24,400 nt of DNA from Thiopontia sp964647745 (GCA_964647745.1 CAZYJG010000017.1:1-24400); one strand, 5' to 3'; positions 8,444 through 15,716 are shown, numbered from the stretch's first letter. Notes: generated by a model not told the origin, from the sequence alone. Numbers and translations: made by a program.

Positions 8444-9007
8444 GTGAAGGTGGTTGATCTTTTTTCAAGGAGTAGTGCAGTTCGTGAGCGGATTGTTGAC
8501 TCCAGAGGGCGGCTTTTTCGGCTCGCCTACTCATGGTGTCATGACCGCCACCATGCCGATGATCTCTGTCAGGAGACCATCATTACGGCACTGGAGAAGG
8601 TGGATCAACTTCGATCCGAGGATGCCCTTGATGCCTGGATGTTTCGCATCATGCAGAATGTCTACCGCAAGCACTTCAGGAAGATGCGCCCCCAGGTTGA
8701 TGTGGAGTCCCTGGAGGCCCATATGGAGCAGGAGGACCCGGCCGAGCGGGACATCGAGCGTGCCGAGGAGATACTCCAGGTACGGGTGGGGCTGGCTCAA
8801 CTGAAGGAGAACCAGCGCATGATCGTGACACTGGTCGATATTGAGGGGGTTAGCTACAAGGATGCCGCGGAGATTCTTGAGATTCCCATCGGCACCGTAA
8901 TGAGTCGTCTGGCCAGGGCCCGGAGTGCCCTGAGCAGACATATCGAAGAGAGCATGAAGAGCAAGAGCAGTCAAACAGATATCCCACACCTAAGGGTAAT
9001 GAAGTGA
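8444..9007 (+). CDS. ECF-type RNA polymerase sigma factor
   Basis: Directs RNA polymerase to alternative promoters. Region 2 covers about residues 20-80 (RLFRLAYSW, HHADDLCQETIITALEK, DAWMFRIMQNVYRKHFRK). Region 4 is a helix-turn-helix at about 118-168 (YKDAAEILEIPIGTVMSRLARAR). There is no region 1 or 3, as expected for ECF factors. I prefer the GTG at 8444, preceded by GAGGGGG, giving 187 residues; the open frame extends back to a TTG at 8348, but that would place the candidate ECF promoter inside the gene. The stop overlaps the next gene's ATG (TGATG), and that gene encodes a membrane anti-sigma-like protein, the usual ECF arrangement. It stands just upstream of the sox cluster, so sulfur-related control is a reasonable inference. 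Confidence 0.9.
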   Translation: MKVVDLFSRSSAVRERIVDSRGRLFRLAYSWCHDRHHADDLCQETIITALEKVDQLRSEDALDAWMFRIMQNVYRKHFRKMRPQVDVESLEAHMEQEDPAERDIERAEEILQVRVGLAQLKENQRMIVTLVDIEGVSYKDAAEILEIPIGTVMSRLARARSALSRHIEESMKSKSSQTDIPHLRVMK

Positions 9008-9774
9008 TGGAACAGTATAAAATCTCAGATGAAATTCTGAATGCATTTATTGATGGCGAGATTGAGTCTGAAGAGAAAATCGAGATCCTGCGCCAACTGG
9101 GTGAGAATCCAGAATTGACCCAGCGTGCCTGTGAGTTGGTTCGTACCAAGGAGCTGCTGCACGCTGCCTACCGTTCAGCAACACCAGATGATGGAGGGAG
9201 CAGGCTGCAGACTGGTGGAAGAAAGGGGCGCTCTCTGCGGAGTGGGGGGTGGGGAGCACTTGCCGCCTCCCTCCTGATCGGGATTGTGCTGATCAATGGC
9301 CCCATAATGGATTCACCGGCCCCATTGTCCCCAATGGCCGCTCAGAGTGGGTTGGGTTCTGGTGGATACTATTCACCGGTTGCATTCCAGCAGGCCGAGC
9401 AGGATGCCTCCATGCGCATTGTATTTCATCTGACGACATCCGATCCATTGAGAATGGAGAAGCTGCTGGATGATGTTCAGTCCCTGTTGCAGCAGACAAT
9501 GGAGCTGCAGCAACCTGCGGTGGTTGAGGTGATCGCCAATGGGGATGGTCTCGGGATGTTCCGTTCTGATGTCAGCTCCTTTGGCGAGCGGATCCATGAG
9601 ATGAGTTCACTCAACCAGAATCTTCGATTTGTTGCCTGTCAGCGCACCATTGACCGTCTGGAGTCCGGAGGGGAGGGCAAGGTTCATCTGCTGCCTGATG
9701 TGATCCGTGCCGGATCTGGGATCTCGCAGGTGATACAGCGTCAGCAGCAGGGCTGGTCCTATATTCAGATCTGA
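9007..9774 (+). CDS. Anti-sigma-like membrane protein with periplasmic DsrE domain
   Basis: The 255-residue protein has three parts. Residues 1-57 are a cytoplasmic anti-sigma-like segment (DEILNAFIDGEIESEEK, then PELTQRACELVRTKELL). It lacks the zinc H-x3-C-x2-C motif and has a single cysteine, Cys42. Residues 82-98 form one membrane helix. Residues about 130-255 form a DsrE-type domain: a VFHLTTSDP strand, VVEVIANGDGLGMF, LRFVACQRTIDRL with Cys211 at the position of the conserved DsrE cysteine, then LLPDVIRAGSGISQVIQRQQQGWSYI. The ATG at 9007 overlaps the sigma stop by one base; a GTG at 9004 is the alternative. The next gene, another DsrE-like protein, overlaps its stop in the same way. 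Inferred role: hold the sigma factor inactive until the periplasmic DsrE domain senses a sulfur species. I know of no described protein with this layout. Confidence 0.8.
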   Translation: MEQYKISDEILNAFIDGEIESEEKIEILRQLGENPELTQRACELVRTKELLHAAYRSATPDDGGSRLQTGGRKGRSLRSGGWGALAASLLIGIVLINGPIMDSPAPLSPMAAQSGLGSGGYYSPVAFQQAEQDASMRIVFHLTTSDPLRMEKLLDDVQSLLQQTMELQQPAVVEVIANGDGLGMFRSDVSSFGERIHEMSSLNQNLRFVACQRTIDRLESGGEGKVHLLPDVIRAGSGISQVIQRQQQGWSYIQI

Positions 9775-10223
9775 TGCGGTTGGCTCCCCTCTTCTGGTTG
9801 CTGCTGGTTGCACCGTTCTCTTATGGAGAGGGCAGGGCACAGTCCAGTGAGGTGTTGGCGGTCTACCATATCAGTACTCCGGAGCGGCAGAGGCAACACA
9901 TTGCACTGCTCAATATTGAGAACCATCTTGCCGACCTGAGAGAGCATCAGGTTGAGGCATCGATCAGGCTACTGCTGGAGGGGGATGGGGTTACCCTGCT
10001 GGTGCGGGCAGCTCAGGAGCCACTGCTTCAGCAGAAGATCCACAGACTGAGAAGCCGTGGGGTCCAGATCCTGGTGGGAAAGGGCTCTCTGCTTCAGCGT
10101 GGGCTGGAGGTGGAGCGGGATCTGATGGCAATCGGTAGCGGTGATCTGATAGAGAATGGAATCCTCACACTGGTTAAGCTGCAACAGCAGGGGTATGCCT
10201 ATATCCCCTATGTCGCCGAGTAG
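9774..10223 (+). CDS. Secreted DsrE-like protein lacking cysteine
   Basis: The 149-residue product starts with a signal peptide (hydrophobic core APLFWLLLVAPFSYG, probable cleavage near Ala22). The rest is a DsrE-type fold: VLAVYHISTPERQRQHIALLNIENHLADL, VEASIRLLLEGDGVTLLV, a helix with KIHRLRSRGVQILVGKGSLLQRG, and a closing ENGILTLVKLQQQGYAYIPY. DsrE proteins normally carry a sulfur-binding cysteine in the segment that here reads VQILVGKGS, where Gly102 takes its place; the whole protein has no cysteine. It therefore probably binds rather than carries sulfur, or serves as partner of the DsrE domain in the preceding anti-sigma protein. The one-base overlap with that gene supports joint production. 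Confidence 0.75.
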   Translation: MRLAPLFWLLLVAPFSYGEGRAQSSEVLAVYHISTPERQRQHIALLNIENHLADLREHQVEASIRLLLEGDGVTLLVRAAQEPLLQQKIHRLRSRGVQILVGKGSLLQRGLEVERDLMAIGSGDLIENGILTLVKLQQQGYAYIPYVAE

Positions 10224-10260
10224 ATTTATCTGCAGCGTGCCGAAAAAGTTGGGACAGGAT

Positions 10261-10289
10261 GGAATAACCCAGCATGGTTGTGGGTCATA
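10261..10289 (+). promoter_or_regulatory. Candidate ECF-type promoter of the cytochrome-sox operon
   Basis: GGAATAA (10261-10267) and GTCATA (10284-10289) are 16 bases apart, the spacing expected for ECF sigma promoters. The GGAATA and GG-R-TCA parts match the candidate promoter of the neighbouring sigma gene at the same distance. It lies in the 158-base gap after the DsrE gene, about 90 bases upstream of the c5-type cytochrome start. ACCCA/TGGGT dyad halves overlap the spacer. Confidence 0.55.
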
Positions 10290-10381
10290 GAGGGAGTGAT
10301 ATAGAATTTGGGCACCCATTCATCTGACTGTATGGGATGTCAACAAACTGAATAATTGGGAAACTTTGGAAGGAAAAAAGA

Positions 10382-10699
10382 ATGAAGAACTCTCTATTGA
10401 TGGCAGCAACCATTGCTGCAACCACACTCTCTGCAAACGTCTCTGCGGGTGCCGAGGCTGACTATATGGCTAGCTGCAAGAGCTGTCATGATCCGGCAAT
10501 TGCACCAGCCCTTGCGGCACCAGGTTTTGGGGACAAGGCGGCCTGGGCGCCACGTATTGCCAAGGGGATGGATGCCCTCTACAACACGGCAATCAATGGA
10601 TCGACCGTCAACCCGGTGATGATGCCGCGTGGTGGCTCTACGCTGAGTGACGATGCGCTGAAGGCTGTGGTGGACCATATGGTTGCTGCTGCCAGGTAA
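10382..10699 (+). CDS. Monohaem c5-type cytochrome
   Basis: A 105-residue exported cytochrome. The signal peptide is about residues 1-22 (MKNSLLMAATIAATTLSANVSA). The haem c site is CKSCH at 32-36, and the axial methionine is probably in NPVMMPRGG (Met80 or Met81), followed by LSDDALKAVVDHMV, typical of the cytochrome c5 family. The ATG at 10382 has AAGGAAAAAAG upstream. It opens the operon that continues with soxB about 130 bases later, so it is probably the electron acceptor for SoxXA or another periplasmic sulfur dehydrogenase. It is not a SoxE-type dihaem cytochrome. Confidence 0.88.
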   Translation: MKNSLLMAATIAATTLSANVSAGAEADYMASCKSCHDPAIAPALAAPGFGDKAAWAPRIAKGMDALYNTAINGSTVNPVMMPRGGSTLSDDALKAVVDHMVAAAR

Positions 10700-10723
10700 C
10701 GGAAACCATAAACTGCTGTACCT

Positions 10724-10768
10724 CCCCGCCCAGGATCGGGTTGCCAACAGCTCCTGTTGAGGGCGGGG
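10724..10768 (+). other. Nested hairpin between cytochrome gene and soxB
   Basis: CCCCGCCC (10724-10731) pairs perfectly with GGGCGGGG (10761-10768). Inside it, CAACAG (10745-10750) pairs with CTGTTG (10754-10759) around a three-base loop. No T-tract follows, so it is more likely an mRNA processing or stability element, or a partial attenuator, than a true terminator. Confidence 0.55.
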
Positions 10769-10828
10769 ATTAATAACAAAGGGACTGCACAGTGATTGCA
10801 GCCCAGCGACCAAAGGAATTGTGTGACC

Positions 10829-12616
10829 ATGTCACTGAATCGACGTGAATTCATCCGTCTCATGGGGATGGCCGGCGCTGCCGGACTGGTCCCCACTGCG
10901 GCACTCGCGGAGAGGAGCCCCGCAGAGTCCCTCTATAACCGCCCAATGAAGGGCAATGCGCGTATCCTCCATATCACAGATACCCATGCGCAGCTGCTGC
11001 CCATCCACTTCCGTGAGCCCAATGTCAACCTCGGCTTTGGTTACGGTTATGACAGGGCGCCCCATGTGGTTGGGGAGCGTTTCCTCAGCCACTTCGGAAT
11101 ACCCGGCAACAGCCATGAGAGCCACGCCTTCACCTATCTCGGTTTCCAGGAGGCGGCACGCCGCTATGGCAAGGTGGGCGGTTTTGCCCATCTGAAGACC
11201 CTGGTGGATCGTCTGCGCAGTGAGGCGGGTGATGGCAACAGCCTGCTGCTGGATGGTGGTGACACCTGGCAGGGGAGCGGTACCTCCTACAAGACCCGTG
11301 GCATGGATATGGTGCAGGCCTGTAATGAATTGGGTGTCGATGTGATGACGGGGCACTGGGAGTATAGCTATCTCGACCATGAGGTGCTGAGGAATGTAGA
11401 GGCCTTCAATGGTGATTTCATTGCACAGAATGTACGGGTTCGGGATGAGGCGCTGTTTGACTACCAGTATGGTGATTTTGCGGGATTCGATGAGGATAGC
11501 GGCCACGCCTTCAAACCCTATGTGATCAAGGAGGTGGGTGGCGCCCGCATTGCGGTGATTGGTCAGGCCTTCCCCTATACCCCCATCGCCAACCCGGGCC
11601 GCTTCATGCCGGACTGGACCTTCGGGATCAATGATGATGCCATGCAGGAGCTGGTGGATGAGGTGCGGGAGAACGAGCGTCCCGATGCAGTAATTGTCCT
11701 CTCTCACAATGGGATGGATGTGGACCTGAAGATGGCCTCGGTGGTCTCCGGGATCGATGCAATCTTTGGCGGACATACCCATGACGGGATGCCTGCACCG
11801 ACCCTGGTCAAGAACCCGGGCGGCAAGACCCTGGTGACCAATGCCGGATCCAACGGAAAGTTTGTCGGGGTGATGGATTTTGATATCCGCAATGGCAAGG
11901 TGCAGGGGTTTGAGTACTCACTGCTTCCGGTCTTCTCCAATCTGCTGGAGGCAGATGCCGGGATGAGCCGCCTGATTGAGGAGATCCGTGCCCCTCATGC
12001 TGACTGGTTGAATGAGGAGCTGGCGGTTGCTGATCAACTGCTCTACCGACGTGGAAACTTCAATGGCACCTTTGATCAGATCATCTGTGACTCACTGAAT
12101 ACCCACTTTGACTCCCAGATCTCCCTCTCCCCAGGGTTTCGCTGGGGAACCACCATCCTGGAGGGTCAGAAGATCACCATGGACAATGTGCTGGACCAGA
12201 CCTGTATCACCTATCCAGAGACCTATGTGCGGGAGATGTCGGGCAGTGACATCAAGGATATCCTCGAGGATGTCTGCGACAACCTCTTCAATCCCGATCC
12301 CTACTATCAGCAGGGTGGGGATATGGTGCGTGTGGGTGGACTGGACTATGTCTGTGATCCTGCAGCCTCCATGGGGAACCGGATCAGCGAGATGACACTC
12401 GATAGTGGTGAGAAGATCGAGGCCGGCAAAAAGTACAAGGTCTCCGGCTGGGCCACGGTGGGGTCACAATCCCCGGGGCCGGCCATCTGGGATGTGGTGG
12501 CGGGCTATCTGCGTGAGCAGAAGGTGGCCACGGTGAAGAAGCTGAATCTGCCTGCACTGAAGAATACCAGGGGCAATCCTGGAGTAAACAACTATCCGGG
12601 AAATCTGTTAAGTTAA
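10829..12616 (+). CDS. soxB: Thiosulfohydrolase SoxB
   Basis: Periplasmic dimanganese enzyme that hydrolyses sulfonate from the SoxY-bound thiosulfonate during thiosulfate oxidation. From the ATG at 10829 it is 595 residues. A Tat signal (LNRREFIRLMGMAGAAGL) leads the protein, as expected for export with bound metal. Metallophosphoesterase ligands are visible: Asp51 and His53 in ITDTHAQ, Asp145 in GGDTWQGS, His176 in GHWEYSY, His293 in LSHNG, and His316/His318 in GGHTHDG. The 5'-nucleotidase-type C-terminal domain follows (GNFNGTFDQIICDSL onward). The open frame extends to 10796, and a GTG at 10823 lies closer to the AAGGA site, but both add residues before the Tat motif. The downstream genes soxK, X, Y, Z and A confirm the pathway. 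Confidence 0.97.
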   Translation: MSLNRREFIRLMGMAGAAGLVPTAALAERSPAESLYNRPMKGNARILHITDTHAQLLPIHFREPNVNLGFGYGYDRAPHVVGERFLSHFGIPGNSHESHAFTYLGFQEAARRYGKVGGFAHLKTLVDRLRSEAGDGNSLLLDGGDTWQGSGTSYKTRGMDMVQACNELGVDVMTGHWEYSYLDHEVLRNVEAFNGDFIAQNVRVRDEALFDYQYGDFAGFDEDSGHAFKPYVIKEVGGARIAVIGQAFPYTPIANPGRFMPDWTFGINDDAMQELVDEVRENERPDAVIVLSHNGMDVDLKMASVVSGIDAIFGGHTHDGMPAPTLVKNPGGKTLVTNAGSNGKFVGVMDFDIRNGKVQGFEYSLLPVFSNLLEADAGMSRLIEEIRAPHADWLNEELAVADQLLYRRGNFNGTFDQIICDSLNTHFDSQISLSPGFRWGTTILEGQKITMDNVLDQTCITYPETYVREMSGSDIKDILEDVCDNLFNPDPYYQQGGDMVRVGGLDYVCDPAASMGNRISEMTLDSGEKIEAGKKYKVSGWATVGSQSPGPAIWDVVAGYLREQKVATVKKLNLPALKNTRGNPGVNNYPGNLLS

Positions 12617-12705
12617 ACCGGCAATATAACGACAAACCATAAAGAATGTAGAGAAGACCCGGAAAGGGCGCAACAAACAATTACCAACAAAGGAGAAGAG
12701 GGAGT

Positions 12706-13365
12706 ATGAGAGCATATGAAAAAGTAGGTGGAGTCTGTGCGGCACTGCTGCTGGCATCTGCATCGTCGATGGTGTCTGCCCATTCAGGGCATGGTGATGA
12801 CTGGACTTTCGGTGCCGTTGAGGCAGGTGATGGCATGGCCATCAAGAGTGGCAGTGGTTCCATGTTGCGAAGTGCAGAGGGTATTGCGCTGATCAAGAAG
12901 GCGGTTCAGGCGATTCATGATGCAGAGGCTGCAATCAAGGCGGCCAAAAAGGTTGGTTTTGAGTGGCGTGACTCCGGCAAGATCCTGAAGCAGGCCGACA
13001 AGGCGGCAGCAGAGGGTAATATCGACAAGGCGATGGCACAGGCAGAGAGGGCACGTTTTCAGGGTGAGGCGGGTCAGGCACAGGCGGCCTCTCAGGCCAA
13101 TGCTGGGCCGCGGTTTGATGAAATCGTTGCCAGGATTCAGGGGGCAGAGCAGGCCATTGCCGAGGCAGATGCCGCACGCAAGGCGGCTGCCAAGGTTGGG
13201 TTTGAGTGGCGTGATACCGGAAAGATGATCAACAAGGCGAGGCGCGCGGCTGATGCCAGCCACTATGGAAAGGCAACCAGGCTGGCCCGGAAGGCCAAAT
13301 TCCAGGGAGAGGCAGGTCAGCTGCAGGCGGTTGAGCAGGCCAATGCCGGTCCCCGTTTCCAATAA
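12706..13365 (+). CDS. soxK: SoxXA-binding protein SoxK with two tandem domains
   Basis: Exported protein of 219 residues with a signal peptide to about residue 25. The mature part is two copies of one helical domain. Residues about 58-137 contain KKVGFEWRDSGKILKQA, then RARFQGEAGQ and NAGPRF. Residues about 139-218 contain AKVGFEWRDTGKMINKA, KAKFQGEAGQ and NAGPRF. The copies are offset by exactly 81 residues and the DNA is also clearly similar. EWRDTGKMI and KAKFQGE are hallmarks of SoxK, a small protein that binds SoxXA and stimulates its activity; known SoxK proteins carry one such domain in about 100 residues. An AAAGGAG site precedes the ATG. The position directly before soxX fits. Confidence 0.85.
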   Translation: MRAYEKVGGVCAALLLASASSMVSAHSGHGDDWTFGAVEAGDGMAIKSGSGSMLRSAEGIALIKKAVQAIHDAEAAIKAAKKVGFEWRDSGKILKQADKAAAEGNIDKAMAQAERARFQGEAGQAQAASQANAGPRFDEIVARIQGAEQAIAEADAARKAAAKVGFEWRDTGKMINKARRAADASHYGKATRLARKAKFQGEAGQLQAVEQANAGPRFQ

Positions 13366-13398
13366 TAAAAAAGAGCGTTTACGAAAGGAGAAGTGAGT

Positions 13399-13770
13399 AT
13401 GAGCATGAAAAGAGTGATTTCAACCGGACTGCTTGCAGCGGGTATTGTGGCTGCGCTGACGGGTTCAACCATGGTGGCTGCCGAGGAGGTCTCGCAGAAG
13501 GCGCTGGATCAGGGCAAGGCGATTGCCTTCAACAAGAAGAAGGGGAACTGTCTCGCCTGTCACCGTATTGAGGGTGGGCGCATGGCTGGAGATATTGCGC
13601 CACCGATTCTGATGATGAAGATGCGCTATCCAGACAAGGCGGATCTGCGTGCCCAGATCTGGGATGCAACCAAGACCAACCCAAACACGGTCATGCCGCC
13701 ATTCGGACGTCACAAGATCATGAGTGAATCAGAGATCGACAAAGTGACTGATTTTATTTACAGTCTGTAG
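13399..13770 (+). CDS. soxX: Cytochrome c subunit SoxX
   Basis: Monohaem subunit of the SoxXA cytochrome, which oxidatively couples thiosulfate to SoxYZ in the periplasm. From the ATG at 13399 (AAAGGAG eight bases upstream) it is 123 residues with a signal peptide to about Ala28. CLACH is at 51-55 and the axial Met99 is in TVMPPFGRHKIMSESEID, the characteristic SoxX C-terminal block, ending in VTDFIYSL. A GTG at 13393 would add two residues. It lies between soxK and soxY, whereas its partner soxA is separated by soxYZ. Confidence 0.95.
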   Translation: MSMKRVISTGLLAAGIVAALTGSTMVAAEEVSQKALDQGKAIAFNKKKGNCLACHRIEGGRMAGDIAPPILMMKMRYPDKADLRAQIWDATKTNPNTVMPPFGRHKIMSESEIDKVTDFIYSL

Positions 13771-13838
13771 TTCCGCGGTTGTCATCAAGAGGATTGCATA
13801 TTCAGACTGTGGAATACAACTTTTAGAAGGAGAATAAG

Positions 13839-14282
13839 ATGAAAAGAAGATTGTTTATGAAGGGAACACTCGCCGGCAGTGCGATTACCGCTGCACTGGG
13901 TGCCGGCCTGTTGACCCCGCGTGCCGTTCTGGCCGCCTGGCCGACAGCTGTAATGGAGGCTGACACATTTGCCGATGTGGGTGATGCCAGTGGTTCAGTC
14001 AATCTCAAGGCCCCGGAGATTGCAGAGAATGGTGCAGTTGTTCCGATTACGGTTGATGCCACCGCTATTGAGGGCATCGTCGAGAGTATCAGTATCGTTG
14101 CTGCTGCCAATGGGCGCCCACTTGCGGCTACCTATCACCTCGGAGAGGGTGCTGTCCCCTATGTCTCTACCCGCGTCAAGATGGGCAAGACGGGTGATGT
14201 CTATGGTGTCGTCAAGACCGCATCGGGTACCGTCAATGCCAAGACTCAGGTCAAGGTAACCATCGGTGGATGTGGTGGCTAG
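13839..14282 (+). CDS. soxY: Sulfur carrier subunit SoxY
   Basis: Carries the sulfur substrate on a C-terminal cysteine through the Sox cycle. The 147-residue product has an N-terminal export signal with twin arginines (MKRRLFMKGTLAGSAITAAL), Tat-like and able to carry SoxZ along. The SoxY domain follows and the protein ends in GGCGG, with Cys145 as the sulfur-binding residue. The ATG at 13839 has AGAAGGAG upstream. soxZ follows at 57 bases. Length is typical. Confidence 0.97.
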   Translation: MKRRLFMKGTLAGSAITAALGAGLLTPRAVLAAWPTAVMEADTFADVGDASGSVNLKAPEIAENGAVVPITVDATAIEGIVESISIVAAANGRPLAATYHLGEGAVPYVSTRVKMGKTGDVYGVVKTASGTVNAKTQVKVTIGGCGG

Positions 14283-14339
14283 TAGGCAGTGCCTATATCA
14301 CCCATTACGGAACAAACAGAAAAACTAGAGGAAAATAAA

Positions 14340-14654
14340 ATGGCAAAGAGTGCAGTAAAGCTGAGAGCCAAGGCAAAGAAGGGTGTCATTGACATCAAGT
14401 GTCTGATGAGCCACCCCATGGAGACCGGTCTGAGAAAGGACAAGAAGACAGGTGAGAAGATCCCTGCCCACTTTATCCAGACTGTGGTTGCGGAGAAGAA
14501 TGGGGCTGTCTTCATGACGGCTGACTTCAACTCCACAATCTCAAAAAATCCCTACCTGCGATTCAAGGTTACAGGAGAGAAGGGTGACAAGATTACAGTC
14601 AGCTGGACCGACAACAAGGGTGAAACCGCAACAGGAAGCAAGGCAGCAAAATAG
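14340..14654 (+). CDS. soxZ: Sulfur carrier partner subunit SoxZ
   Basis: Forms the SoxYZ heterodimer and positions the SoxY arm. From the ATG at 14340 (GAGG nine bases upstream) it is 104 residues without a signal peptide, consistent with export on SoxY's Tat signal. The family blocks are VDIKCLMSHPMETG-like (here IDIKCLMSHPMETGLRKD), GEKIPAHFIQ, and the end region NPYLRFKVTGEKGDKITVSWTDNKGE. An in-frame extension to 14289 lacks a ribosome site and adds unmatched residues. It is followed by two GC-rich hairpins before soxA. Confidence 0.96.
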   Translation: MAKSAVKLRAKAKKGVIDIKCLMSHPMETGLRKDKKTGEKIPAHFIQTVVAEKNGAVFMTADFNSTISKNPYLRFKVTGEKGDKITVSWTDNKGETATGSKAAK

Positions 14655-14661
14655 AGCTCAC

Positions 14662-14684
14662 TGCCCACACAATCCCTGTGGGCA
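14662..14684 (+). other. First hairpin in the soxZ-soxA gap
   Basis: TGCCCACA (14662-14669) pairs perfectly with TGTGGGCA (14677-14684) over a seven-base loop, eight bases after the soxZ stop. No T-tract follows. It may protect the 3' end of the soxYZ message or reduce read-through into soxA. Confidence 0.5.
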
Positions 14685-14712
14685 TTGAGGGAAAAGATTG
14701 CCAAAACCTGAC

Positions 14713-14739
14713 CCCCTCCCGCCAGGTCGGCGGGAGGGG
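14713..14739 (+). other. Second, GC-rich hairpin before soxA
   Basis: CCCCTCCCGCC (14713-14723) pairs perfectly with GGCGGGAGGGG (14729-14739) over AGGTC, an 11-pair stem ending 27 bases before the soxA start. No T-tract follows, so it is likely an RNA processing or stability element that allows unequal expression of soxYZ and soxA. Confidence 0.5.
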
Positions 14740-14766
14740 AAATGATGACAACCAAAGGAGTACCTT

Positions 14767-15633
14767 ATGAAAACCAGGATTATCCTGAAGCGTGTGGCTG
14801 CTGTCGCCCTGGCCATGGCCATGGCCATGGCCAATGTGCATGCAACCCCGGAAGAAGATTTGAAGGCCTTCCGCGCCTATTTTGTAGAGAAGTTCCCGCA
14901 GACTGAGATGGATGACTTCAAGAATGGGGTCTACTCAATCAGCTCAACCTTCCGTCAGCAGTGGGAGGCCATTGAGGAGTTTCCTCCATACGAGCAGTTT
15001 GTTGAAGAGGGCGAGGAGGAGTGGAACAAGCCCTTTGCCAACGGCAGTGGCTATGCCAGCTGCTTTGGGGATGATGTCGCCGCAGTGCGTGTCCGCTATC
15101 CACATTGGGATGCAAAGAGTGGAGAGGTTGTGACCCTGGAGGGGGATATCAACAAGTGCCGCAAGGAGAATGGCGAGAAGCCACTGAAGTGGAAGAAGGG
15201 CAAGATGGCCCACCTCGCAGCCTATATCAACTATGAGGCCCGTGGTCAGAAGGTCAATGTGGTGATTCCTGATGATCCAAAGGCGCTGGCAGCCTATGAG
15301 GATGGCAAGCGCTTCTTCTATGCCAAGCGTGGACAGCTCAATCTCGCCTGTGCAGATTGCCATGTCTACCAGGCGGGGCAACATATTCGTGCAGATCTGC
15401 TCTCTCCTGCGCTGGGGCATACCACAGGCTTCCCGGTATTCCGTGCCAAGTGGTCTGGCAAGTCCAAGTCAGGGGATGGCCTCGGCACCCTCCACCGCCG
15501 TTACGGGGGGTGTAACAAGCAGGTGCGTGCCAAGCCATTCAAGGCGCAGAGCAGGGAGTACCGCAATCTGGAGTACTTCCATACCTACATGAGCAATGGA
15601 CTGGAGTTTAACGGCCCGGCCTATCGCAAGTAG
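14767..15633 (+). CDS. soxA: L-cysteine S-thiosulfotransferase subunit SoxA
   Basis: Catalytic subunit of SoxXA. The 288-residue product has a signal peptide to about Ala26 (ALAMAMAMANVHA). One haem site, CADCH (195-199), is present. The N-terminal haem site of dihaem SoxA is absent and replaced by two lone cysteines (in YASCFGDD and DINKCRKE). Cys249 in RRYGGCNKQVRAKPF is the active-site cysteine that also ligates the haem, in the usual sequence context. So this is the monohaem type of SoxA, like those working with SoxK. A hexanucleotide GGCCAT repeat encodes the signal core. A strong terminator follows, ending the sox operon; no soxCD is seen. Confidence 0.96.
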   Translation: MKTRIILKRVAAVALAMAMAMANVHATPEEDLKAFRAYFVEKFPQTEMDDFKNGVYSISSTFRQQWEAIEEFPPYEQFVEEGEEEWNKPFANGSGYASCFGDDVAAVRVRYPHWDAKSGEVVTLEGDINKCRKENGEKPLKWKKGKMAHLAAYINYEARGQKVNVVIPDDPKALAAYEDGKRFFYAKRGQLNLACADCHVYQAGQHIRADLLSPALGHTTGFPVFRAKWSGKSKSGDGLGTLHRRYGGCNKQVRAKPFKAQSREYRNLEYFHTYMSNGLEFNGPAYRK

Positions 15634-15689
15634 CGTTATGGGGTATTGTCACAGCCCAGCTCTGTGACGATAATCCGTTGGACAGAAAA

Positions 15690-15716
15690 CCCGGCCACAG
15701 ATGGCCGGGTTTTTTT
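15690..15716 (+). terminator. Intrinsic terminator of the sox operon
   Basis: CCCGGCCA (15690-15697) pairs with TGGCCGGG (15702-15709) over a four-base loop, followed by seven Ts. It lies 57 bases after the soxA stop. The flanking A-run extends the stem. Confidence 0.92.

Noticed and set aside
10832..11782. 316-residue open frame opposite soxB
   Set aside because: Antisense shadow of a confidently identified gene; its composition is that of reversed codons.
13811..13834. GGAATA upstream of soxY as a third ECF promoter
   Set aside because: The second element is missing at the required distance and the ribosome site occupies that position.
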